NCBI RefSeq assembly: GCF_000600005.1
Contig: NZ_CP007446.1
Coordinates: forward strand, 1,080,894 to 1,144,893
Origin: Snodgrassella alvi wkB2
GTDB lineage: Bacteria > Pseudomonadota > Gammaproteobacteria > Burkholderiales > Neisseriaceae
Direction: 5' to 3'
DNA length: 64,000 nt
The translations under genes were made by a program, and so were the position numbers. Positions 1 through 7,938 of this stretch are shown here, piece after piece (the first letter of the stretch is position 1; every line of letters starts with the position of its first letter). The notes below the pieces were generated by a model, which was given only the letters and a program-made list of their open reading frames with translations, did no database searches and was not told the DNA's origin.

Positions 1-438
1 CAAGATAAAAGTTTTGCTTTGGAAGAATATTTCATACCGGTAGAAAAGTTTGATGATTTTTATCCGCAGATGATAGACATCCTGAAAAAGCATCAGGCAA
101 ATATTATCAATATCTCTATTCGTCATGCTATTCCTGATAGTGGTTCTTTGCTGGCATGGGCTCAAACTGAGGTATTTGCTTTTGTGATTTACTATCAGCA
201 AGGAACTGATGAACAGAGTAAAAAGCAGGTAGGAATATGGACACGGGAATTAATAGATGCGGCATTGGCAAACAGAGGTACTTATTATTTACCTTATCAA
301 TTACATGCAACTGAGGAGCAATTTCAGCGCGCATATCCACGGACAGCAGAATTTTTTAAGCTTAAAGAGCGCTTAGATCCGGAGAATAAATTCAGTAATC
401 TATTTCTGGAGCGGTACCGTCCGGCAACGGCTCACTAG
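1..438 (+). CDS. FAD-linked oxidase, C-terminal fragment
   Basis: This frame is open from the first base, so the gene enters from outside the window and only about 145 C-terminal residues are seen. The ending LKERLDPENKFSN, followed by a short tail, is typical of the substrate-side C-terminal domain of FAD-linked oxidases of the aldonolactone/alditol oxidase type, where the polypeptide closes on a 'K..LDP...F' motif. The FAD-binding domain is missing from view, so the substrate cannot be named. An internal TTG at 19 could be mistaken for a start but is not needed. It ends about 110 bases before the end of the convergent serC. Confidence 0.7.
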   Translation, partial: QDKSFALEEYFIPVEKFDDFYPQMIDILKKHQANIINISIRHAIPDSGSLLAWAQTEVFAFVIYYQQGTDEQSKKQVGIWTRELIDAALANRGTYYLPYQLHATEEQFQRAYPRTAEFFKLKERLDPENKFSNLFLERYRPATAH

Positions 439-490
439 ACATAGGGTTTGAACTTAGCTTTGAGCGAATTGAATATTTCCAGAATAGAGA

Positions 491-526
491 TGAAAAACTG
501 GTGTGGTATATTATCGCCACACCAGT
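491..526 (-). terminator. Rho-independent terminator of serC
   Basis: A 10-bp perfect stem (ACTGGTGTGG at 497-506 with CCACACCAGT at 517-526) is followed on the minus strand by a run of T. It lies just past the serC stop codon. Confidence 0.75.
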
Positions 527-546
527 AATCAGAAAAAATCAGTTGA

Positions 547-1650
547 TTATCCGTAGCGGCGTTGAAATTCCTGCATGAACTCCACTAAAGCTTCAACCCC
601 CTGTATGGGCATGGCATTATAAATACTCGCCCGCATTCCACCCATTGATTTATAGCCTTGTAATCCGCTTAAACCATGAGCACCGGCTTGCATTACAAAT
701 ATTTTATCCAGCTCTTTTGTAGGTGTATGGAAAATAACATTCATCTGTGAGCGTGCATGCTGTTTCACATTATTGATATAAAATCCATTGCTGTTATCAA
801 TGGCAGAATACAAAGTTTCAGCTTTAAGGGTATTAATGGCTTCCATCTGTTCCACACCACCGTGAGTTTGCAGCCAGCGAAATACCAGACCTGAAATATA
901 AATCGGGTAAGTTGCCGGAGTGTTGTACATTCCCTGCCGGCTGATATGACTTTGATAATTCCACACATCAGGTATTCGTTCAGAACAACGATCAAGCAGA
1001 TCTTCCCGAATAATCACAATAGTAGCACCTGATGGTCCGATATTTTTTTGTGCACCGGCATAAATAACACCAAAATCTGTCACATTTACCGGTCGTGATA
1101 AAATTTCGCTCGACATATCGCAGATGACAGGGGGCAAACCATCTGGTTTGGGAATATTGCGATATTGCAGGCCATGTACTGTTTCATTAATGCAGTAATG
1201 AACAAAAGCAGAATTTGGATCCACATCCCAGCTTTCAACCGGCGGTACATCTGTGTAGTTATATAAATCACCACCATGTGCTGCCAGATGTATTTCTGCA
1301 TCGGAAAGTTTACCCATCTGGCTGTGTGCGATACGGCTCCAGTTACCGGAGACTACTGAATCAACCTGCTTAAAACCATTGGCCAGATTCATTACGACCA
1401 TATTGAACTGGGCACTGGCACCGCCCTGCATGAACAAAACTTTATAGTTGTCCGGAATATGCATGAGCTGGCGTAGATCCTGCTCGGCATGGTGCAGAAT
1501 ACTGATAAAAGCATCTGATCGATGGCTCATGGTCATGACTGAGCAACCAGTACCGTTATAATCCAGCATTTCAGCCTGTGCTGTTTCTAATACGGCCTCT
1601 GGCAGTATTGCAGGACCAGCAGAAAAATTATATGTGTTCAGTGTTGTCAT
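547..1650 (-). CDS. serC: Phosphoserine aminotransferase
   Basis: SerC is a cytoplasmic PLP enzyme. It converts 3-phosphohydroxypyruvate and glutamate to phosphoserine in serine synthesis and also acts in PLP synthesis. The 367-residue length is normal for the family. The start YNFSAGPA, the PLP-lysine region YAGAQKNIGPSG near residue 200 and the C-terminal GGMRASIYNA are all family hallmarks. The chosen ATG at 1650 begins MTTLNTYNFSAGP, as in homologues. It stands alone on the minus strand with its own terminator; no other serine-pathway gene is next to it. Confidence 0.97.
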   Translation of the reverse strand: MTTLNTYNFSAGPAILPEAVLETAQAEMLDYNGTGCSVMTMSHRSDAFISILHHAEQDLRQLMHIPDNYKVLFMQGGASAQFNMVVMNLANGFKQVDSVVSGNWSRIAHSQMGKLSDAEIHLAAHGGDLYNYTDVPPVESWDVDPNSAFVHYCINETVHGLQYRNIPKPDGLPPVICDMSSEILSRPVNVTDFGVIYAGAQKNIGPSGATIVIIREDLLDRCSERIPDVWNYQSHISRQGMYNTPATYPIYISGLVFRWLQTHGGVEQMEAINTLKAETLYSAIDNSNGFYINNVKQHARSQMNVIFHTPTKELDKIFVMQAGAHGLSGLQGYKSMGGMRASIYNAMPIQGVEALVEFMQEFQRRYG

Positions 1651-1965
1651 GAATAAATTTAAACCTGTTACAGAAATGTACTGTTGTTGATTAATTTCAG
1701 TGCGTTTGATGGTTGTGTATACACCGGCAGTCTGTTTACAGATTAATGTTGCAATCTGTCAGTGAACTGGTGAAATTCTAGTTGCTTGATAATGGAAAAG
1801 CAAATACAAAACCGTTTTGCATGTAAAGTAGCAAAAGTATGGTTATTTCTGCCTGTTAGTATAATGGATTTAGTTTAAACCACTTTTTTTTTACGTTTGA
1901 ACAGGTAATTTTTCTATAAATAATCGGATTTATTCTGAGATAAGCCATCAGTCTTAACTTTATAT
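1651..1965. other. Intergenic region upstream of serC
   Basis: About 315 bases separate the serC start from the stop of the CinA-like gene. No open frame of note, tRNA or strong hairpin is seen. It should hold the serC promoter on the minus strand, but no clean -35/-10 pair could be picked. Confidence 0.5.
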
Positions 1966-2781
1966 TCAGCCCTCACTGCTTTTATCCAGTGGGATAATAT
2001 TGGTTGCCCCCAGTTTTTGTAGTTCCTGTAATACATATTCCCAGGCTTCTGGCAAAAAAACAGAATTTTCACTATGTGTTTTCAGACCGAATTCCAGACG
2101 GTAATAATGTATTTGTTCTTCTGCCGGTAAATCATCACGAATGGTGGGTAAACTAAAAGTTTTAATCCCAGACCAGTTTTGTTCAATTGCTTCCATTAAA
2201 GGCGTAATTTTGGACTCAGGCACACCATCAACCAGAGCTGCTTTAGTCACCAGTTTCTGCCGGAAAAAATTCTGCTGGTAATATTGACTCAGTACCCACT
2301 GGGCCATAGGGTGTGCCATTTGGGGAAAGCCCGGGAAAAAATAATGCTCATTGATTGAAAAACCGGCAATGTTATTGAAAGGATTAGGAATCAGTGCTGA
2401 GCCCAGTGGAAACTCAGCCATTTTTGTCCGTTGCAAATGTGCAGGGCTGTCAAGTGTATCTCCCTGTTTCAGTGAAATGGTTTCAATTGCTTTCAGTGCT
2501 TCCGGATGAGGTGTTAACGGCAGGTTCAACGCCTTTGCACAGGCCTGACGAGTATGGTCGTCTGGTGTGGCACCTATGCCGCCGGTAACAAAAACAGGTA
2601 TTTTTTCTTTAAATGATTCAATAAGCTGCCTGGTAATAACTGCCTGATCATCTGGTAAATATTGCGCCCAGGCCATATATAAACCGTGTTGTTGTAATAA
2701 TTGTTTGAAAAAAACAAAATGGCTGTCCTGACGCGAACCATTCAGAATTTCATCACCAATTATAATGATACCGAATTGCAT
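1966..2781 (-). CDS. CinA-type MoaB/Mog domain protein
   Basis: This 271-residue protein consists of a MoaB/Mog-like molybdopterin-binding fold of the kind that forms the N-terminal half of CinA. Visible signatures are the start GIIIIGDEILNGSRQD and the central VTGGIGATPDDHTRQA, followed by a proline-containing region (FFPGFPQMAHPM) that packs the second lobe. The C-terminal nicotinamide-mononucleotide deamidase domain of full-length CinA is absent, so the protein is the stand-alone type often annotated as competence/damage-inducible protein A. Its physiological substrate is unknown. The gene is monocistronic, with a divergent lipoprotein gene 134 bases upstream. Confidence 0.85.
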   Translation of the reverse strand: MQFGIIIIGDEILNGSRQDSHFVFFKQLLQQHGLYMAWAQYLPDDQAVITRQLIESFKEKIPVFVTGGIGATPDDHTRQACAKALNLPLTPHPEALKAIETISLKQGDTLDSPAHLQRTKMAEFPLGSALIPNPFNNIAGFSINEHYFFPGFPQMAHPMAQWVLSQYYQQNFFRQKLVTKAALVDGVPESKITPLMEAIEQNWSGIKTFSLPTIRDDLPAEEQIHYYRLEFGLKTHSENSVFLPEAWEYVLQELQKLGATNIIPLDKSSEG

Positions 2782-2915
2782 ACGAATACTCCTGTATTTG
2801 CGGCAGTTGTTGCATGATAGCTATAACCTGTCTGCCGAATAAAACATGAATGTTGTTTTATGTGCTGAATTATTTTAATGTGCAAGTGTAGTGTTATTTT
2901 AGCAAGGATGTACTT

Positions 2916-3734
2916 ATGAATATCAAAAAATTAGCAGTTTCCGCTCTGATTGCCGGCAGTCTTGCGGCCTGTGCACATACATCTGACCGTAAGGTAAGTA
3001 TGCGTGCCGTCACTGTTCCGCAGTTAAGCGCCTATGACTGGCAGCTGGCTGAAGCTACTGACCGGCATGGTCGGCCGTTACCCGGTTTTGCAGCCGGCTC
3101 ATCTATGACAATGAATTTTTCCGGTCAGCGGCTAAATGTTACCGGTGGCTGTAATAATATCAGTTCTAACTATCAGTTAAATGATCAGGATATGCAAATT
3201 CAGGCTCCGGTAAGCACTATGAAAGCCTGTGCGCCTGATATTATGGCGCAGGACTCTGCAGTTGTGGCTTTTATGAATGGTCAGAAATTACATGCAGGGC
3301 TGCTTAATGCTGAGAATGACCAGAATGCGCAGCCAGAATTATGGATTGAAAACCGGCGCGGCGAACATTTGCTCTGGCGCGGTGTCCCTGCTGCCGTTGC
3401 TCAATATGGTCAGCCTACTGTGGTATTTTGGGAAATAAGCCCGCAAACGCAAACCTGCCAAACTGCACAGGGGGCAGCTCAGTGTTTGAAAGTCAGAGAA
3501 ATTAGCTACAATGATCAGGGAGTTAAAGTTAAAACTGGTGTATGGCGTAATTTTGCCGGCAAGATTGATGGCTGGCAGTTTAATCCGCAGGAAAATCAGG
3601 TATTACGTCTAAATGTATATGAGGTTAAACCGGCTGATGTAACGGGTACTGCTGCAGATATCCAGTATGTTTATAAGCTGGATCAGATAATCGAACGCTC
3701 AGTAGTGAAGTCTCCGAAGCATAAACATAAATAA
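2916..3734 (+). CDS. META and DUF4377 domain lipoprotein
   Basis: A 272-residue outer-envelope lipoprotein. The signal peptide ends in the lipobox LAAC at residues 16-19, so lipidation at Cys19 is expected. Residues about 40-125 form a META (HslJ-like) domain, with the typical LNVTGGCNNISSNYQL and a second Cys (MKACAPD) likely paired with the first. Residues about 155-265 match DUF4377, with paired Cys in CQTAQGAAQCLKVRE and the closing VYKLDQIIE. META proteins are linked to heat-inducible antibiotic tolerance in enterobacteria, but the role here is not known. It stands alone, with a clear terminator 22 bases downstream. Confidence 0.88.
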   Translation: MNIKKLAVSALIAGSLAACAHTSDRKVSMRAVTVPQLSAYDWQLAEATDRHGRPLPGFAAGSSMTMNFSGQRLNVTGGCNNISSNYQLNDQDMQIQAPVSTMKACAPDIMAQDSAVVAFMNGQKLHAGLLNAENDQNAQPELWIENRRGEHLLWRGVPAAVAQYGQPTVVFWEISPQTQTCQTAQGAAQCLKVREISYNDQGVKVKTGVWRNFAGKIDGWQFNPQENQVLRLNVYEVKPADVTGTAADIQYVYKLDQIIERSVVKSPKHKHK

Positions 3735-3755
3735 AGTTTTCTATAATAGATAACT

Positions 3756-3787
3756 AAAAAGGCAATGAAAAAAATCATTGCCTTTTT
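3756..3787 (+). terminator. Terminator after the META lipoprotein
   Basis: The inverted repeat AAAAAGGCAATGA / TCATTGCCTTTTT has a short A-rich loop and ends in a T run. The A run on the left arm means it could also serve the convergent gene at 3834. Confidence 0.85.
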
Positions 3788-3833
3788 ATTTAACGGATAT
3801 TTTGTATTCAATACAGCCTAAAAAGTTGAGAAT

Positions 3834-4262
3834 TTACTGTTGTAAATAAACATCCGGCTGACTGTTGGCATTATTCAGTATTAATGTTTTTCTGCCATTA
3901 TGCTGAGTAATTTTACCTTTACGGGTAACTGATTTGCTTTTTCCATCTTTGCTAATCTGATTCTGATAAGTAAAATTCTGATTCGGATCAATGCGGAAAG
4001 ATGTCGTTTCACTATATTGATGGCACTCTGGCTGTTTGCAGTTTTTAAAAAGCTTAACCTGATTATCATCCTGAATAACTGATGCGGATAATCTGTCGAT
4101 TTCTTTTTCAATTTGCTGTTGCTGATGATACATTTGAGCTAAAATTTTATCTGCATCATCAAATTCATTATTATCAGCGAAGTTTTTATGGCTGGCTGCC
4201 AGAGCAGGGTTAAACTGTAAACCGATTGTTACAGTTAACAGAAATAATTTCAGTATATTCAT
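3834..4262 (-). CDS. Small secreted protein of unknown function
   Basis: A 142-residue protein I do not recognise. It has a clean Sec signal peptide (MNILKLFLLTVTIGLQFNPALA, cleavage after ALA near residue 22). A Gln/Glu-rich helical stretch follows (HQQQQIEKEIDRL, residues about 46-58), suggesting a short coiled coil. A CKQPEC pair (about residues 75-80) could form a disulfide. The rest looks like beta-rich polar sequence ending NSQPDVYLQQ. There is no lipobox, so it should be periplasmic or exported. It lies 105 bases downstream of a minor pilin gene on the same strand, but a functional link is only a guess. Confidence 0.65.
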   Translation of the reverse strand: MNILKLFLLTVTIGLQFNPALAASHKNFADNNEFDDADKILAQMYHQQQQIEKEIDRLSASVIQDDNQVKLFKNCKQPECHQYSETTSFRIDPNQNFTYQNQISKDGKSKSVTRKGKITQHNGRKTLILNNANSQPDVYLQQ

Positions 4263-4367
4263 ATACTCACCCTTGATTAAATTTTTAAAAATTTAATATT
4301 AATATCTTTGTATATCTCATTAATTTTGAAAATAAATGGGAAATATATAATCGATTTCACAGAAATT

Positions 4368-4805
4368 TTAAAAGGGTTCGCAAATATATTTATCATCTTT
4401 ACTTTCACTTGTATCATCTTTATCTTTACTTGTATCTTTTTTACAAAGTGACCACCCTTCTACAGAATTATAGACAACATTTTTGGTTTCTCCTGAATTT
4501 GCCGCAGTTGGTGTGGCTGTCAAAGTATAACTACTTTCTTTATAATCTCCCGTAATAGTAAAGAATTTTTCGCTTCTTTTTTTGGTCAGCTGAGCATCAG
4601 TATAGGTATTGAATGTTTTATTCAAGGAGTAATAACGTTCTAATAAGCTAATATTTTCTGACATGTCGGCTCTGACATTTTCTTCTCGTGCCTTAATCAC
4701 ATAATTCTGATATGTGGGATAGGCAATTGCAGCGAGTATGCCAATAATAGCCAAAGTAATCAATAAATCAATAATAGTAAAACCATAAGTGTGGCGTCGC
4801 ATCAC
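4368..4805 (-). CDS. Type IV pilin-like protein (minor pilin)
   Basis: A 145-residue type IV prepilin. The short basic leader MMRRHTYG is followed by FTIIDLLITLAIIGILAA, the hydrophobic N-terminal helix that anchors subunits in the membrane before assembly. Prepilin peptidase would cut after Gly8. The residue at mature position 5 is Asp instead of the usual Glu. Two Cys near the C-terminus (LCKKD and YICEPF) delimit a charged loop with a 7-residue tandem repeat, matching the disulfide-bounded D-region of pilins. Its size suggests a PilE- or minor-pilin-class subunit. It is the fourth gene of the leftward hlyIII-metQ-DUF2288-pilin cluster, 27 bases after DUF2288. Confidence 0.85.
   Translation of the reverse strand: MMRRHTYGFTIIDLLITLAIIGILAAIAYPTYQNYVIKAREENVRADMSENISLLERYYSLNKTFNTYTDAQLTKKRSEKFFTITGDYKESSYTLTATPTAANSGETKNVVYNSVEGWSLCKKDTSKDKDDTSESKDDKYICEPF
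4391..4432 (-). repeat. 21-bp tandem repeat in the pilin D-region
   Basis: Two adjacent 21-bp units (4391-4411 and 4412-4432) differ at few positions and encode DTSESKD and DTSKDKD in the loop between the two C-terminal cysteines. A partial third unit follows. Confidence 0.8.
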
Positions 4806-4832
4806 GTTCTCTTTCTTTTAAAATGCTTATGA

Positions 4833-5213
4833 TTAATTGTTTTCAACAATAGTATTGTCAGGCTGTACCAGCACATATGGCATAACAACTACTGCCCACA
4901 TTGGCTGGTTACAATCATAATATTGTTGCGCCATTATATCGCTTACTTTACCAATTTTACCTTCTTGAATCAAAAGTGCAATGGCAGCGGAGTTATCAGT
5001 AGCTATCATGTGGGCTATATTGACCAAATCCAGTTCTGGTGCAACATATATGCAAACACCCCGTGCAAAGTGAGTTTGCAGTTCATGCCAGTTGATACGG
5101 GCAGTTTCCAGATTGAGTTTCTGTTCTAATGGCAGAGGATGGCTTGAAGTAAGATTATTCGAATGCATGGGTAGATAAACATTATTTGTAAAAGCATTCC
5201 GTTTTAAATTCAT
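4833..5213 (-). CDS. DUF2288 family protein
   Basis: A 126-residue cytoplasmic protein matching DUF2288, a small family of unknown function found across proteobacteria. The conserved core begins at INWHELQTHFARGVCIYV (about residue 40) and includes a 'DLVNIAHMIATD' helix. It ends in WAVVVMPYVLVQ, the most typical family string. About 35 residues before the core are not conserved in the family, so the true start could be an internal ATG such as that in YLPMHSNN. It sits between metQ (34 bases upstream) and the pilin gene on the same strand, probably in one transcript. Confidence 0.82.
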   Translation of the reverse strand: MNLKRNAFTNNVYLPMHSNNLTSSHPLPLEQKLNLETARINWHELQTHFARGVCIYVAPELDLVNIAHMIATDNSAAIALLIQEGKIGKVSDIMAQQYYDCNQPMWAVVVMPYVLVQPDNTIVENN

Positions 5214-5247
5214 ATACGGAATGCCTGCTCATGATTAATTAATTTAA

Positions 5248-6114
5248 TTATTTTGCCGGTGCGGATGCGGGTTGAGTAGCTTGAATACCCCATGATTCAG
5301 GGTACTTATAGCCGGCAAAGCGCTTGAATGCATATTGTTTAAATGCAGCTGAATTATATGCGGCTGTTATGTCTTTTACCCATTGGCTGCCTTTATCAGC
5401 AGTGCGGATTGCTGACCAGTTAACATAAGTATAGCCGGGTTCCAGATACAGGGCAGATGTAAATTTTAAGCCAGAACTGGTCGCAAAATTACCATTGATT
5501 ACTGCAAAATCAACATCATGACGCGAACGAGGTAATTGAGCAGCTTCCAATGGTACCAGTTTGATGTTTTTATTATTACCGGCTATGTCGGCAAGTGAAG
5601 CTTTAAGAGGATTAATATCAGTTTTCAGGGTAATCCAGCCTAGCTTGTCCAGCATAACGAGAGCACGTGCCAGATTGGACGGATCATTGGGTACAGAAAC
5701 ACTGGAACCTTCTTTTACTGCACTCAGTTCATGCATCCGGCCGGCATATATTCCAAGCGGACCAGTAGGAACCTGAAATGCCGGCATAATATCTAAGTGG
5801 CGTGATTGGGCAAAATCATCCAGATAGGGTTTATGCTGGAAAATATTGATGTCAATAGATTTATCTGCTAATGCCAGATTAGGGCGCACATAATCAGTAA
5901 ATTCGAGTAATTGTACCCGATATCCCTGCTTTTCCAGTTCTGGTTTTACCTGATCTCTGACCATATCGGCAAAATCGCCTACAGTAGTGCCGATAATAAT
6001 TTCTTTTTTATTTTGTTCAGTGGAAGCTGCAGATTGAGTGGTTTTTTCGCCGCTACAGGACGCCAGAGTAAGGATACACAGACTTAATAACAGGAATTTC
6101 AGATAACTTTTCAC
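5248..6114 (-). CDS. metQ: MetQ/NlpA-family methionine-binding lipoprotein
   Basis: The substrate-binding lipoprotein of a methionine-type ABC importer, 288 residues. I start it at the GTG at 6114, because that gives a compact signal peptide (KSYLKFLLLSLCILTLASC) with lipobox LASC. The longer ATG frame would add 34 unlikely residues and overlap hlyIII. Family motifs seen include EIIIGTTVGDFADMV, FTDYVRPNLALADKSID, FQHKPYLDDFA and QLPRSRHDVDFAVINGNFA. No MetN ATPase or MetI permease lies nearby, so it must work with components encoded elsewhere. A second paralogue is at 61560. The precise ligand (D/L-methionine or another small compound) is not proven by sequence. Confidence 0.88.
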   Translation of the reverse strand: MKSYLKFLLLSLCILTLASCSGEKTTQSAASTEQNKKEIIIGTTVGDFADMVRDQVKPELEKQGYRVQLLEFTDYVRPNLALADKSIDINIFQHKPYLDDFAQSRHLDIMPAFQVPTGPLGIYAGRMHELSAVKEGSSVSVPNDPSNLARALVMLDKLGWITLKTDINPLKASLADIAGNNKNIKLVPLEAAQLPRSRHDVDFAVINGNFATSSGLKFTSALYLEPGYTYVNWSAIRTADKGSQWVKDITAAYNSAAFKQYAFKRFAGYKYPESWGIQATQPASAPAK

Positions 6115-6194
6115 TATGATTCTTTCTTTTTTATGTTTTAAAAATTGAAACGGATATTGACTATATTGATACTGTTTTCTCTTTACTATTACAG

Positions 6195-6818
6195 TCAGAT
6201 ATAGGCGTAAACACATATATACTGGGCCAGGCTGCCTAACAAAACAAATAAATGCCAGATACCATGTCCATGACGGATTTTTTCATCATTGACAAACCAG
6301 TATATGCCGATGCTGTATGCCAGCCCGCCGGCAGTCAGCCAGAATAACCCTGGTGTAGACATCCGGTGAATCAACGGATAAATAGCAACAATAATCAGCC
6401 AGCCCATAATCAGATACAGGACTAATGACAGAATGCGGGTTTCACTTTTACGTCCGATAGTCACTTCCTGAATAATACCAAATATTGCCAGTCCCCATGA
6501 TATGCCAAAAATTGACCAGCCCCAGCCTCCGTGTAATGTGGTAAGGGTAAATGGTGTATAACTGCCTGCAATTAACAGATAAATCGCACAATGATCAAAT
6601 TTTTGTAATACCGCTTTGGCTCGATGAGAATAAATAGAATGATAAAGTGTAGATATACCATATAAGAATATCAGACTGGCACCATAAATAGCCGAGCTGA
6701 CAATACGGTAAGCATCTCCGTACATGGCGGATTTAATTAATAAAAATACGGTGCCTGTGATGGCGAGAATAAAACCGATAAAATGAGAGTACGCATTAAA
6801 GCGTTCACCGCGATACAT
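6195..6818 (-). CDS. Hemolysin III family membrane protein
   Basis: A 207-residue integral inner-membrane protein of the HlyIII/PAQR family with about seven hydrophobic segments. Diagnostic features are the N-terminal RGERFNAYSHFIG, the YGISTLYHSIYS segment with its conserved histidine, KFDHCAIYLLIAGSYTPF, and the late HGHGIWHLFVLLGS with further histidines. In this family the histidines are thought to bind zinc in a hydrolase-like site. Despite the name, a haemolytic role is doubtful. It begins the leftward cluster and diverges from glyQ across 179 bases. Confidence 0.92.
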   Translation of the reverse strand: MYRGERFNAYSHFIGFILAITGTVFLLIKSAMYGDAYRIVSSAIYGASLIFLYGISTLYHSIYSHRAKAVLQKFDHCAIYLLIAGSYTPFTLTTLHGGWGWSIFGISWGLAIFGIIQEVTIGRKSETRILSLVLYLIMGWLIIVAIYPLIHRMSTPGLFWLTAGGLAYSIGIYWFVNDEKIRHGHGIWHLFVLLGSLAQYICVYAYI

Positions 6819-6997
6819 ATTTTGCTTGCTAAGGTAATTTGTGAGATGACTATCGTTTCACTAGCGCCCTAAAGGTGCAAGTGTTTTTTATTTTTATTAT
6901 TGTGCCGGTATTTATCCGCGTGCAGGTCTATGGCTGTTCAACTGCTTACAAGCACAGTAAAATAGATAATTTTGCAGACTATCAGAAATTTCTCGTC

Positions 6998-7915
6998 ATG
7001 CTGACTTTTCAGGAAATTATTTTTACATTACAAAACTATTGGGCTAAACAGGGCTGCGTGGTGTTACAGCCATTGGATATGGAGGTAGGAGCGGGTACCA
7101 GCCATCCGGCAACCTGTTTGCGTGCACTGGGGCCGGAACCATGGTTTGCAGCCTATGTGCAGCCGTCACGCCGTCCTAAGGACGGGCGTTATGGTGAAAA
7201 TCCAAATCGTCTGCAACATTATTATCAGTTTCAGGTCGCTCTGAAGCCTGCTCCTGATAATATTCAGGAGTTATATCTGGCATCTTTACAGGAACTGGGT
7301 ATAGATCCCTGTCAGCATGATATCCGTTTTGTTGAAGATGACTGGGAAAATCCGACTCTGGGTGCCTGGGGACTTGGCTGGGAAGTCTGGCTCAATGGTA
7401 TGGAAGTGACTCAGTTTACTTATTTCCAGCAGGTAGGCGGTATGGACTGTTCGCCTGTATTGGGTGAAATTACCTATGGTATTGAGCGGCTGGCAATGTA
7501 TCTGCAGGGTGTTGAAAATGTCTATGATCTGGTTTGGGCTAAAACTCATGACGGCCGGATTGTCACCTATGGTGATGTATATCATCAGAATGAAGTCGAG
7601 CAGTCTACTTATAATTTTGAATTCAGTAATGCAGAATGGTTACTGGCACAGTTTAATTATTATGAAACCGAAGCTAAACGTCTGCTGGCTGTAGAGGATA
7701 TCAGTCTTGCATTACCAGCCTATGAATTAGTACTTAAGGCAGGACATACGTTTAATTTGCTTGATGCACGTGGTGCTATTTCTGTAACCGAGCGAGCTGC
7801 TTATATCGGCCGTGTTCGTGCTTTAAGCCGTGCAGTTGCACAAAAATATGTAGAAAGCCGTGAAAAACTTGGTTTTCCGTTACTGAATAAAAATACTACT
7901 AATCAGACTGCCTGA
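6998..7915 (+). CDS. glyQ: Glycyl-tRNA synthetase alpha subunit
   Basis: The catalytic subunit of the alpha2beta2 bacterial glycyl-tRNA synthetase, charging tRNA-Gly. I start at the ATG at 6998, giving [15 protein letters not shown] and 305 residues, as in the family. The frame is open further upstream, but that extension is hydrophobic and unrelated. Class II motifs are visible: [36 protein letters not shown] and [13 protein letters not shown]. It is followed 23 bases later by glyS, the usual pairing, and heads a five-gene rightward run reaching plsC. Confidence 0.97.
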   Translation: MLTFQEIIFTLQNYWAKQGCVVLQPLDMEVGAGTSHPATCLRALGPEPWFAAYVQPSRRPKDGRYGENPNRLQHYYQFQVALKPAPDNIQELYLASLQELGIDPCQHDIRFVEDDWENPTLGAWGLGWEVWLNGMEVTQFTYFQQVGGMDCSPVLGEITYGIERLAMYLQGVENVYDLVWAKTHDGRIVTYGDVYHQNEVEQSTYNFEFSNAEWLLAQFNYYETEAKRLLAVEDISLALPAYELVLKAGHTFNLLDARGAISVTERAAYIGRVRALSRAVAQKYVESREKLGFPLLNKNTTNQTA

Positions 7916-7938
7916 AACTGAATGAAAGTAATACTTGC

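Noticed and set aside
6115..6216. Longer ATG start for metQ overlapping the hemolysin III gene
   Set aside because: The extra 34 residues precede a normal lipoprotein signal peptide; the GTG at 6114 gives the expected start.
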